From positions 34,531,416 through 34,595,415 of the forward strand of contig CM036241.1 of the NCBI GenBank assembly GCA_020698575.1: a DNA stretch of 64,000 nucleotides, written 5' to 3'. Below, in pieces: positions 60,301 to 64,000 of the stretch. Each line of letters begins with the position of its first letter. Within the stretch, counting starts at the first letter, position 1. This DNA comes from Bostrychus sinensis. Its lineage: Eukaryota > Chordata > Actinopteri > Gobiiformes > Eleotridae. Position numbers and translations under genes: made by a program. The notes under the pieces were generated by a model. That model was not told where the DNA came from and made no database searches. It saw only the letters and a list, made by a program, of their open reading frames with translations.

Positions 60301-62968
60301 ATTATGTTGCTAATAGATGTGCTAATTAGCCAGTTTTTTCCATTCCCCATCGTTGCCAGCAGGAGGCGACAGACACCTAAATAAAGTGTTCGCTGTAAAC
60401 TGGAATTAACAGCACCCAAAAAGATGTTTTCCAAACATATACATTACTTTAAGTTATAAAACTTGAAATACTGCCATGGTGTCCAAAACCACTTCCTAAA
60501 GCCTGAAAAAAGCTTAATATAGGATCTTTAAGGAAGAATCATATCGGTATTTGTATAAGCAGGATCTTAGTTTTAGGTACTACTTTGCTAAGCTAACTCC
60601 CTCACCCTGGTAACTGTCGTCGTAGCTGCTCTGCACCTGTCGAGTTTGCTTCTGTCCGTTCACAAACAGCAGAAAGTAAGAAGGATAGTAGGCCTTAACA
60701 ATTTCCTCTGTGGTGGCTGAGATCAGCTGACCTATAAGATAAAAAGGTCACACTGAGGTTAAGGGTCAGGGTGTAAGATATACAAAGTGTGATTTTAAAG
60801 GTTAGAGACAGGATAAATTGACTTTCTTCCTCTGTTAACGGAAAAAAAATCCATTGGAGTCTATCGGCTAATGATCCTTGCTGTTCGACATTCCTGTGTG
60901 CTCACCTTGCCAGTAAAAGCTGCCTGGTCCTCCAAGCACAACCCTCCCATCCTGAAACACAACAGCAGCCACAGATGAGGAGCCTGTCTCTTAAACTCTG
61001 CCTGCCTCAGTCCAAATATTGACTGTGACAAGGTGATTGTGTAAAAACCTTTAAAAAACACAGTAGATGTTTCTCTTACCTTGGTGAAGTCTGCACTAAA
61101 TCCCCCCTGACAATAGCCCTGTCCAGCAGGTCCATGTCTTTCTGCAAAACATAATCAAACAAGTTGTAATGTATATTTTGGAATATTCTAATCAGATGAC
61201 CAATTGATACAATTATGTTTCCAAATTGAACTCTCATTATTCATTTATTCATCTTCTACAGCTTATTCATGTTAGGGGCTACAGGTGCCTGGCCGCTAGC
61301 CCAGAAACTAGAGGCAGGGTGCACCATAAACAATGGCCAGTTAGTCGCAGGGCTAGCATGTAGAGACACACAGTAGTCATTGATTCACTAAGGGGCAGTT
61401 TTAGAAGTGCCACTTCACATGCATGTTTTCACACAATGGGAAAAAGTCAGAGTACAGCCAAATTTTTTGGGCCCCACCAATCACTAAGTTACATTTTTCA
61501 GGGTCCAAAATTTACCACCTGTGGCAATTTTGACCAACTGACAGTGATGCTCGCGGGCTGATAAAAAATTGTCCATGGGCCGCATTTGGCCCCCCAAGCC
61601 ATCGTTTGGACACCCCATGCTATAATGCGTACTCCAGGTACGCTGGCTTCCCCCCAGCTTTACAGAGGAGTTAAGTGAGTTAAACTGGCCCATAAAAATA
61701 TGAATAAGAATTTTGTTCTGTAAGTCCAGAGTGTATGACATACACAACAAATCCTCTGCATGAGCAAAATTAAGAAATTAATGAGTTATTTATTTCATCT
61801 GAATAAGATACATTGAAGGGAATGTTTTAAGGAATGGTAAAATAAGTCTTTGTGAGGTTAAAAAAATAAATATTTGGAACAGTTACCTGTTCGGCAGGGG
61901 GCATACTCCACAAATGATCGGAGGCTGTCTACAGAGAGGTAACAAGTTCCTGTAACATCTGCAAAAGGAATGTCGTGTTCGGTTCGCCAGTAATACCTGG
62001 GAGCACAAGCCTGAAACAGAGACACTTCATGAGAGAATAACTGATCCTTTCCTAAAGCTTTCTTCTCTGAACAGACAGTGTAGGTAGCTAATGTAATTGA
62101 GCACACAATGTCTGTCAGCGGCTGGTGAACTGTGTTTTGTACTCGTGTGACCATAGGTTGGGAACATTACTAGTTATTTTAGATAAGTACAAACATTTCT
62201 TATTGCACAGTAAAATACAGTTCAACTACATGGTTCACAATTCAGTACAACTACTAATACTTTGCTACCAAGGTCAAAAATACTCATTCATTCATTTTCT
62301 ACCGCTTATTCCCGGGGCCAGCTTGTCGCAGGGCTGACACAGAGACGAACACAGACAGACACTCTCACATTGATTCACTAGGGTCAATTTAGAGTCACCA
62401 ATTCACCTAACATATGCATGTCTTTGGGCGGTGAAGCCGGAGTACCCGGAGAGAACCCACAGTAACACGGGGAAGACATGCAGACTCCAACCAGAGAGCT
62501 CGTATGATGATGATCTCCTTGCTGGGAGGCGAGAACACTAACCTCTCTGCCACCGTGCAGGTCAAAAATACTAATTTCAAAATTTACATTTTTTTTTCTC
62601 AAAGATTAATTCAAGTAAAAATTTAAGTATGCATTACAAAAAGTAAGTAAAAATATCTAGGTACTTTCCACCTCTAGTAAAAGTTTTTTACAGTAATGTT
62701 GTTATAATATAGCCTACTAACCTGGCCACCCATAACAATTCTCTTTGCATAAATAGGAGAGATAACCATATAATGATATTTAGTAAATCCAGAAAGTATC
62801 TGTAAGTAATTCTGTCATTTCTGTGATGTAATTGTTAACATTTAACTAAGAGACTATTTAATCTTACCAGTATGTTGTTGTCATGGGAACGTAAGGTAGC
62901 GCCAAACCACTGATGAGACTTGAATTCAACCTGAGTTAACTCATCATTTATATAAAAATAGCGATCAC
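27248..62968 (-). CDS. itga5: Integrin alpha-5, 28 exons, 5' end outside window
   Basis: Alpha subunit that pairs with integrin beta-1 as the main fibronectin (RGD) receptor at the plasma membrane. The 28 exons join in frame with canonical AG/GT borders (2 + 945 codons including stop). In order: FG-GAP propeller repeats with Ca-binding loops (EFSGDDEED, DINNDGLDD, DLNLDGFND, DLDQNGYPD), thigh, calf-1, calf-2 with a dibasic furin site (HIQKRD), a transmembrane helix (VPVWIIILAVLAGLLLL) and cytoplasmic GFFKRSDPYG...SSEA. The GFFKRS-PYGT-MEKA tail and the QWFGAT, RDKLSPI and SLDPRAPVD segments identify alpha-5 rather than alpha-V or alpha-8. Human ITGA5 has 30 exons; the missing two should encode the signal peptide and first blade. 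No frameshift or stop was found, so the gene looks functional. Confidence 0.96.
27486..27690 (+). mobile_element. TTAAAGG-type MITE, subfamily A, truncated
   Basis: Begins ttaaaggggatatatt and shares 'ctcccatgttataatgttgttccc' and 'gcactgaccaatcaacaagccctc' with the 21008 copy. Lost before its right end. Lies within about 30 bp of the transmembrane exon's donor. Confidence 0.7.
27717..27839 (-). CDS. itga5: itga5 exon, transmembrane helix
   Basis: Reads VVAAVLWNKPDSLFF then the membrane span VPVWIIILAVLAGLLLLSLL and IYLLYK. Donor AAG|gtaaca. Confidence 0.96.
28065..28166 (-). CDS. itga5: itga5 exon, membrane-proximal
   Basis: Reads RIYKQYILECSVHYMADKMP, YSIPPIFKSTASKK (human ...LQCEAVYKALKMPYRILP). 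Donor AAG|gtatgt. Confidence 0.93.
28167..29347 (-). other. itga5 intron, no recognised content
   Basis: Apart from a poly(A) run near 28217 nothing recognisable was seen. Confidence 0.6.
29348..29461 (-). CDS. itga5: itga5 exon, calf-2 light chain
   Basis: Reads TCSTVECWRLQCTVGQLGRG, DSVILSVRSRVWAETFIE. The C...C pair and RVWAKTF-like block match human. Donor GAG|gtgaga. Confidence 0.94.
30341..30569 (+). mobile_element. tRNA-derived SINE
   Basis: Starts ggcattagtggctcaggagg with a tRNA-like A box, has 'gtgtccttgggcaag' and 'tagtagctcaccaccacc' as in the 10681 copy, and ends near gtaaagcgg. The B box is degenerate. Confidence 0.82.
30580..30737 (+). mobile_element. TTAAAGG-type MITE, subfamily B, 3' part
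   Basis: Shares 'gatattttccatacatatac' and 'tgaaatactaatgcaaagg' with the 53851, 57704 and 59475 copies, and ends 'aagcataatatgtgagctttaa'. Confidence 0.6.
31139..31240 (-). CDS. itga5: itga5 exon, furin cleavage region
   Basis: Reads LQNPTTQGTTTLKSSREHHI, QKRDVHPLVEHGNL. HHIQKR|D matches the human HHQQKR|E site that separates heavy and light chains. Donor CTG|gtgaga. Confidence 0.91.
31397..31671 (-). mobile_element. hAT-like MITE, truncated copy of the 43509 family
   Basis: The reverse complement starts cagtgtttcccaatcttggg and aligns with 43509 onward over about 250 bp, including 'gactaaaataaacct' and the gactaaaccagg array. The other end is missing. Confidence 0.75.
31776..31934 (-). 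CDS. itga5: itga5 exon, calf-2
   Basis: Reads LVNNGPSMISQSTLEVRCPL, GLLYPVELVTEGPVSC, FNTLKLK (human LINQGPSSISQGVLELSCP). Donor AAG|gtgact. Confidence 0.94.
32009..32114 (-). CDS. itga5: itga5 exon, calf-2
   Basis: Reads GVSRPNKVLFPLPNWRMSQG, LREEQDVGPELQHVFE (human GVSKPEAVLFPVSDW). Donor GAG|gtctca is weak but phase and homology agree. Confidence 0.92.
32199..32279 (-). CDS. itga5: itga5 exon, calf-1/calf-2
   Basis: Reads SKNANNSESDVVVYELEVAA, LAEVLLQ (human SKNLNNSQSDVV). Donor CAGGG|gtgagg. Confidence 0.94.
32416..32495 (-). CDS. itga5: itga5 exon, calf-1
   Basis: Reads IWAGLRFTVPRLKDTYKVVQ, FELQIR (human LWGGLRFTVPHLRDT). Donor GAAG|gtacat. Confidence 0.94.
33323..33415 (-). CDS. itga5: itga5 exon, calf-1
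   Basis: Reads SLTQLTCSYEAQNQTRYLMC, DLGNPMKSRSS. CDLGNPMK is conserved in alpha-5. Donor AGC|gtaaga. Confidence 0.95.
34021..34171 (-). CDS. itga5: itga5 exon, calf-1
   Basis: Reads GDKTIAYLGDENSLTLIFNA, NDGEGGAYEAELYVLLPPDA, DYSGIARNND. Matches human NVGEGGAYEAEL and AEYSGLVR. Donor GAT|gtgaga. Confidence 0.96.
36220..36600 (+). mobile_element. TTAAAGG-type MITE, subfamily A
   Basis: Begins ttaagggggctgtattatgc and follows the subfamily A order: 'accatgttataat', 'acctggagttgtattttgtg', 'aatcaacaagccctctac', 'tttgtagtaaaatggcatc'. Right end lost. Confidence 0.68.
36604..36785 (+). repeat. Dispersed teleost repeat
   Basis: Contains 'agttaacctaatgcatgcatg', 'ctttggacagtgggaggaag' and 'cacaacctccttgctgtgag', the same order as copies at 56620 and 62281. 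Confidence 0.65.
36850..37265 (+). repeat. 'Aagtacttaagtaaaagta' repeat
   Basis: AT-rich sequence full of variants of tactcaagt/acttaagta. Similar tracts occur at 45785-45830, 48060-48510, 57600-57705, 58190-58490, 62570-62690 and 63490-63720. Probably one decayed DNA-transposon family; not classified further. Confidence 0.5.
39099..39166 (-). CDS. itga5: itga5 exon, thigh/calf-1 border
   Basis: Reads AQIQLDCGEDNICVPDLKLA then VY. LDCGEDNICVPDL is a strong integrin-alpha signature at the knee. Donor TATGG|gtgaga. Confidence 0.95.
40180..40460 (+). mobile_element. TTAAAGG-type MITE, subfamily B, partial
   Basis: Shares 'aaccatgttataatgtttgc', 'tagtattttgttttattca' and 'tcaagagctgaaaatgctc' with the copies at 53851 and 59475. 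Right end unclear. Confidence 0.55.
40660..42241 (+). mobile_element. Tc1-like transposon with about 200-bp terminal repeats
   Basis: Flanked by TA at 40658-40659 and 42242-42243, the Tc1/mariner target. The ends 40660-40860 and 42040-42241 are long inverted repeats starting cagt(c/g)gggcaaaaaagta. A TATA-like tatataaaag (about 40971) precedes the transposase ATG. Lies in an itga5 intron. Confidence 0.94.
41024..42006 (+). pseudogene. Tc1-like DD34E transposase, frameshifted
   Basis: N-terminal paired-like helix-turn-helix: MAKTKELSKDTRNKIVDLHQ and GVKKSTVGAIIRKW. A stop or frameshift at about 41295 follows a small deletion in the second DNA-binding domain. Catalytic blocks: VIWSDETKLELFG (first D), GWVFQHDNDPKHTA (second D), SPDLNPIENF (E, about 41829). 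Further frame changes occur at about 41690 and about 41840. Dead copy of an otherwise standard fish Tc1. Confidence 0.93.
43440..44345 (+). repeat. Dispersed teleost repeat, split by a hAT-like MITE
   Basis: Left part 'ggagcctatcccagaaactatg...gggatacaccatagac', right part 'ctagacaatggccagttagt' through 'ggaggaagctggagagaacc'. Removing the MITE restores the order seen in the copy at 61240 (caccataaacaatggccag). Confidence 0.78.
43509..44150 (+). mobile_element. hAT-like MITE with internal 'gactaaaccagg' array
   Basis: 8-bp target duplication ccatagac / ccctagac (43501-43508 and 44151-44158, one mismatch). Inverted ends: cagtgtttcccaacc, and cagtggttcccaacc when the right end is reverse-complemented. 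The interior (about 43675-44115) is a degenerate short-unit array of ggactaaaccaggtctaaac. No transposase. Confidence 0.87.
44386..44523 (-). CDS. itga5: itga5 exon, thigh
   Basis: Reads GEEEFRDKLSPIYVSLNFSL, DPRAPVDVHDLRPVLNY, ending QLIQQQ. Nearly identical to human FRDKLSPI...SLDPQAPVD. Phase 0 at both ends. Confidence 0.96.
45369..45529 (-). CDS. itga5: itga5 exon, thigh
   Basis: Reads LVVEVQLDNVKLNQKEPTRR, TLFLDSQQSSLVKNFSLE, MCHESKIFLL. Donor CTG|gtcagt is non-standard at +3 but plausible. Confidence 0.93.
45831..46056 (+). mobile_element. tRNA-derived SINE with good A and B boxes
   Basis: Starts ggcagcagtagctcagtcgc and has ggttggcggttcgattccc, a near-consensus tRNA B box. The body matches the 10681 copy up to 'tagctcaccaccatt', where other sequence leads into a LINE. 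Inserted in an 'agtactcaagtaaaagta' repeat. Confidence 0.85.
46330..47840 (+). mobile_element. Jockey-superfamily LINE (CR1/L2/Rex1 group), 5'-truncated
   Basis: RT coding sequence is recognisable from about 46430 (EVDQTVVLKAISDLN) in changing frames, then open from 46582. The 3' end at about 47780-47840 finishes with AATAAATA-type repeats. Together with the SINE at 45831 it interrupts an older repeat that resumes near 48060. Confidence 0.75.
46582..47577 (+). pseudogene. LINE reverse transcriptase remnant
   Basis: Open for 331 codons: NASNYRPISLVPVMSKILEK, QQYGFRQNYSTEAAI, VGAVFLDLKAFDTVNY, IKTGIPQGTILGPILFSLYL, QMYADDTVVYV (catalytic, about 47155), EKYLGVILDSQLNFKSH. The N-terminal endonuclease is absent and the C-terminus ends early. 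The FLDLKAFD block lacks one residue of the usual LDLxKAFD. Not functional as it stands. Confidence 0.85.
48060..48510 (+). repeat. 'Aagtacttaagtaaaagta' repeat, right half
   Basis: Ends 'gtagttactttccaactccc'. The left counterpart 'gccagaggtggtagaagtac' lies at about 45770-45830, on the other side of the SINE and LINE. The two halves probably form one hAT-like element. Confidence 0.5.
48757..48812 (-). CDS. itga5: itga5 exon, thigh
   Basis: Reads CVSVSFCLLANGKHLPSRL (human CINLSFCLNASGKHV). Donor CTAG|gtgaga. Confidence 0.92.
51064..52146 (+). mobile_element. TTAAAGG-type MITE, subfamily A, long copy
   Basis: Starts tttaatgggactgtactgta and ends aagcgtaatatatcctcttta. Shares 'ctgaccaataaacaagccctc' and 'ttgtagtaacatggcatcatac' with subfamily A. 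The stretch 51500-52060 is additional sequence of unknown origin. The element stops about 25 bp from an itga5 exon (52173). Confidence 0.68.
52173..52286 (-). CDS. itga5: itga5 exon, thigh domain start
   Basis: Reads RARPIVNANATLTVHPTMFI, PEEKACVLVNGDKTLPVS (human RPIVSASASLTIFPAMF). Donor TCATG|gtactg. Confidence 0.93.
52366..52411 (-). CDS. itga5: itga5 exon, end of propeller
   Basis: Reads DLLVGAFGADKAVLY plus two bases of an arginine codon (human DLIVGSFGVDKAVVYR). Donor ACAG|gttggt. Confidence 0.94.
52503..52694 (-). CDS. itga5: itga5 exon, propeller
   Basis: Reads DLAIGCPYGGEDQQGLVFIY, LSGQWASSAFPAGFGFALRG, NKDLDQNGYP. Donor CCAG|gtaatt. Confidence 0.95.
53345..53553 (-). CDS. itga5: itga5 exon, propeller
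   Basis: Reads GLDDVFVGAPLFMRRGPTG, LGKVYVYLQKG, FGRFGTSLAPLGDLNLDGFN. Largest propeller exon, holding parts of two Ca-binding loops. Donor AATG|gtaggc. Confidence 0.96.
53851..54283 (+). mobile_element. TTAAAGG-type MITE, subfamily B
   Basis: Begins ttaaaggtcccctattatgc and continues 'cttaaccatgtt', 'tcaagagctgaaaacgctcg', 'atttatctatatgttagcat', 'tgtccagcccccattgttgc', 'tgaaataccagggcaaagg'. Ends 'aaaagaatatttcctctt'. Confidence 0.7.
54820..54872 (-). CDS. itga5: itga5 exon, propeller
   Basis: Reads MGSYFGYAVAVTDINND, ending inside the DxNxDG Ca-binding loop. Donor CGG|gtgagt. Confidence 0.95.
55483..56357 (+). mobile_element. hAT-like MITE with internal 'ggtttagtcctgg' array
   Basis: Imperfect 8-bp duplication ataagcaa / ataagcag (55475-55482 and 56358-56365). 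Ends tagggctgcacaaaatat and, reverse-complemented, cgtgggctacacgatatt. The core (about 55690-56245) is a degenerate array of ggtttagtcctggtttagac, the reverse complement of the array in the 43509 element although the ends differ. Confidence 0.75.
56620..56955 (+). repeat. Dispersed teleost repeat
   Basis: Order 'ggagcctatctcagcaac', 'gggcaggtacaccctggac', 'cactctcgcattcatctac', 'cctcacaacctccttgctg'. Same family as 44159, 61240 and 62281. Confidence 0.68.
57704..58158 (+). mobile_element. TTAAAGG-type MITE, subfamily B
   Basis: Begins tttaatggtcccctattatt; shares 'tatctatctgttagcataac', 'tagccatgctaattagccat' and 'gtgaattactaatacaaag' with other B copies. Confidence 0.66.
58742..58798 (-). 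CDS. itga5: itga5 exon, propeller
   Basis: Reads VSILDGKDLSYLVNLTGEQ (human VTILNGSDIRSLYNFSGEQ). Donor CAG|gtatgt, phase 0. Confidence 0.93.
58887..58930 (-). CDS. itga5: itga5 exon, propeller
   Basis: Reads DFVTGVPKGHLLYGI, FG-GAP core (human DFVAGVPKGNLTYGY). Donor ATA|gtaagg, phase 0. Confidence 0.92.
59209..59253 (-). CDS. itga5: itga5 exon, propeller
   Basis: Reads GYSVASGEFSGDDEE, the first part of a Ca-binding loop finished by the next exon. Donor GAAG|gtgaga. Confidence 0.93.
59475..60532 (+). mobile_element. TTAAAGG-type MITE, subfamily B, with extra insert
   Basis: Begins taaaggtcccctattatgct and ends cttaatataggatctttaa. The subfamily B order is interrupted at about 59757-60300 by unrelated sequence after 'tttatctgtta', and resumes at 'tatgttgctaatagatgtgc'. 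Confidence 0.66.
60606..60731 (-). CDS. itga5: itga5 exon, propeller
   Basis: Reads GQLISATTEEIVKAYYPSYF, continuing to VQSSYDDSYQ. Matches human GQILSATQEQI and YDDSYLG. Donor CCAGG|gtgagg. Confidence 0.94.
60906..60951 (-). CDS. itga5: itga5 exon, propeller
   Basis: Reads DGRVVLGGPGSFYWQ, an FG-GAP core. Small exon with donor CAAG|gtgagc. Confidence 0.94.
61080..61141 (-). CDS. itga5: itga5 exon, propeller
   Basis: Reads ERHGPAGQGYCQGGFSADFT then K. GQGYCQGGFSA-FTK is diagnostic of alpha-5/alpha-V type integrins. Donor AAG|gtaaga. Confidence 0.93.
61240..61620 (+). repeat. Dispersed teleost repeat
   Basis: 'attcatcttctacagcttat', 'gcaccataaacaatggccag', 'ttagtcgcagggctagca'. Provides the empty-site comparison for the MITE insertion at 43509. 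Confidence 0.65.
61887..62010 (-). CDS. itga5: itga5 exon, propeller
   Basis: Reads ACAPRYYWRTEHDIPFADV, TGTCYLSVDSLRSF, VEYAPCRT. Cysteine-containing blade segment matching human ACAPLYSWRTE and GTCYLS. Donor ACAG|gtaact. Confidence 0.95.
62281..62565 (+). repeat. Dispersed teleost repeat
   Basis: 'attcattttctaccgcttat', 'ggtcaatttagagtcacc', 'gagagaacccacagtaac', 'ctaacctctctgccaccgtg'. Near-complete copy of the family. Confidence 0.7.
62868..62968 (-). CDS. itga5: itga5 exon (first in window)
   Basis: Reads DRYFYINDELTQVEFKSHQW then FGATLRSHDNNIL, the early propeller segment (human ...VEYKSLQWFGATVRAH). Enters in phase 1, so an upstream exon is required. Donor CTG|gtaaga. Confidence 0.93.
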
Positions 62969-64000
62969 CTGGAAAAACAAAGCAGAGAAAAATTAGTTTT
63001 AAGACTGAATGTAGTACTTCTGAACAACCTGAACAATGGTTAACAACATCAGGGCGTAAGAAAGAACCTAGAAGAAACGGCAGAAGTTGCTATTTTAACT
63101 ACGCCTAAGATCCCCTGTCATATCTACAATGAGAGTGTAACCCACATGTTCTTGGTGTTTAACACGGGGATTTTATGGCCTTGTTCCCGGGGTCTGCACT
63201 CTTAATCCATCCTCAATGCTATGGCAGACATCAAAGTGCTCAAAGCGACTTGGGCCATGTTGTTACTGTAACCCACACGGCTCTACTTCATTGTCAGGGT
63301 CTGTTTTAAGAAGAGGCCCAGCAGCTAGAAGCTAAAGTATTAGTCTCAAGATATGTCTGCTTCCATGTAAAGTCACTTAAAATAATCCAGAAAGTTGTGA
63401 CTGCCCAATAGACAAGCACAAGGCTCACTCACAAAAGATTTGCAGTTTCTTGGTCTTTTCATAACAATTTAAATACAAATGATGAGCATACTTTAACTTG
63501 AGAAGAAGTAAATTCCATAAAGTAAAGTCTATACATTTCTTTTTTGTGGGTATAGTAATAAGTAATAGGCTAGTAGTAGTTATCGTAACAGTCGTACAAG
63601 CAAGATTTGATTTATAGAAGAAGTAGTAGGAATGGCTGAGAAAAAAAGTAGATAACAATACTTTTTTACCATTAGTTAAGTAATATTATTGAATTTTTAA
63701 GTATCAGTGGTTCCAGAGTAGCGCCTGCCTCTCAGCTTAAAGCAACAATGAAAGTTTTTGGCATACATTTCTTCCATTTTAGACTCAAGGTCATGCTAAT
63801 GGTTCAATGGAATGAAACAGAGAAATAACACAGACTGTATCAGACAGTGAAGCAGGGAGAATGTGGTGTAAGCCATCACCAGCCCTTCTCTTGACAGTCT
63901 GTACAGTACATGCACAGTAAGTTCACATATTTCCATGTACATTGAAGGAGTGGGCTATAATGCAAAATTGACTTTTTTGAGTGTTGTTGAATGTTGTTCC
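62969..64000 (-). other. itga5 intron, 5' side, window edge
   Basis: No further integrin exon was found. It contains an 'agtacttaagta'-type repeat at about 63490-63720, and at 63944-64000 the beginning of another subfamily A MITE (gggctataatgcaaaattgac). Confidence 0.6.

Noticed and set aside
1..64000. Endogenous retrovirus or other viral insertion
   Set aside because: No LTR pair with primer-binding site, gag-pro-pol order or envelope-like ORF was found. The RT-bearing elements are non-LTR or DIRS type.

Overview
This window is nuclear DNA of a ray-finned fish, probably a spiny-rayed teleost. Two multi-exon vertebrate genes lie on the minus strand with conserved splice sites. Their introns are full of teleost mobile elements: Rex3, L2-type LINEs, a DIRS-type retrotransposon, Tc1, piggyBac, hAT-like MITEs and tRNA-derived SINEs. 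Nothing bacterial or viral was recognised, and there is no CRISPR array or operon.

Gene 1 (860-25028, minus) is an ethanolamine kinase. It was assembled by hand from 8 exons (about 360 codons) whose splice phases all agree. Residue choices fit ETNK2 better than ETNK1. Exon 3 carries one extra base that breaks the frame, so the copy is either a sequencing or assembly error or a recently damaged gene. Intron 1 holds a hAT-like MITE with a 15-bp minisatellite, plus MITE and SINE pieces. Intron 3 holds a deleted DIRS element that begins almost at the exon 3 splice donor, a 5S-rRNA-like sequence, a SINE, and a second SINE split by a nearly intact full-length Rex3 with a 14-bp target duplication. 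Intron 4 is largely one 5.8-kb piggyBac composite: matching 17-bp terminal repeats, a decayed transposase, an inserted L2 LINE that itself contains another LINE fragment, a 103-bp tandem array and a long hairpin.

Gene 2 (27248-62968, minus, 5' end outside the window) is integrin alpha-5. Twenty-eight coding exons were located and join in frame (2,837 nt). They run from the early beta-propeller through the thigh and calf domains and the furin site to the transmembrane helix and a GFFKR tail. Human ITGA5 has 30 exons, so about two 5' exons (signal peptide and first propeller blade) lie to the right of the window. Its introns carry SINEs, a decayed Tc1 with about 200-bp terminal repeats, a jockey-superfamily LINE, two hAT-like elements with internal arrays, and two related families of short elements with ends of the form TTAAAGG...CCTTTAA.

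The two genes are head-to-tail. itga5 lies upstream, its stop codon is about 2.2 kb from the etnk2 start, and no further gene could be supported between them. One gene makes phosphoethanolamine for membrane lipid synthesis and the other a fibronectin receptor subunit; nothing suggests they work together. No new biological system was found. The best leads are the etnk2 exon 3 frameshift with its neighbouring DIRS insertion, the nested transposons, and the recurring pattern of tandem arrays inside hAT-like MITEs.
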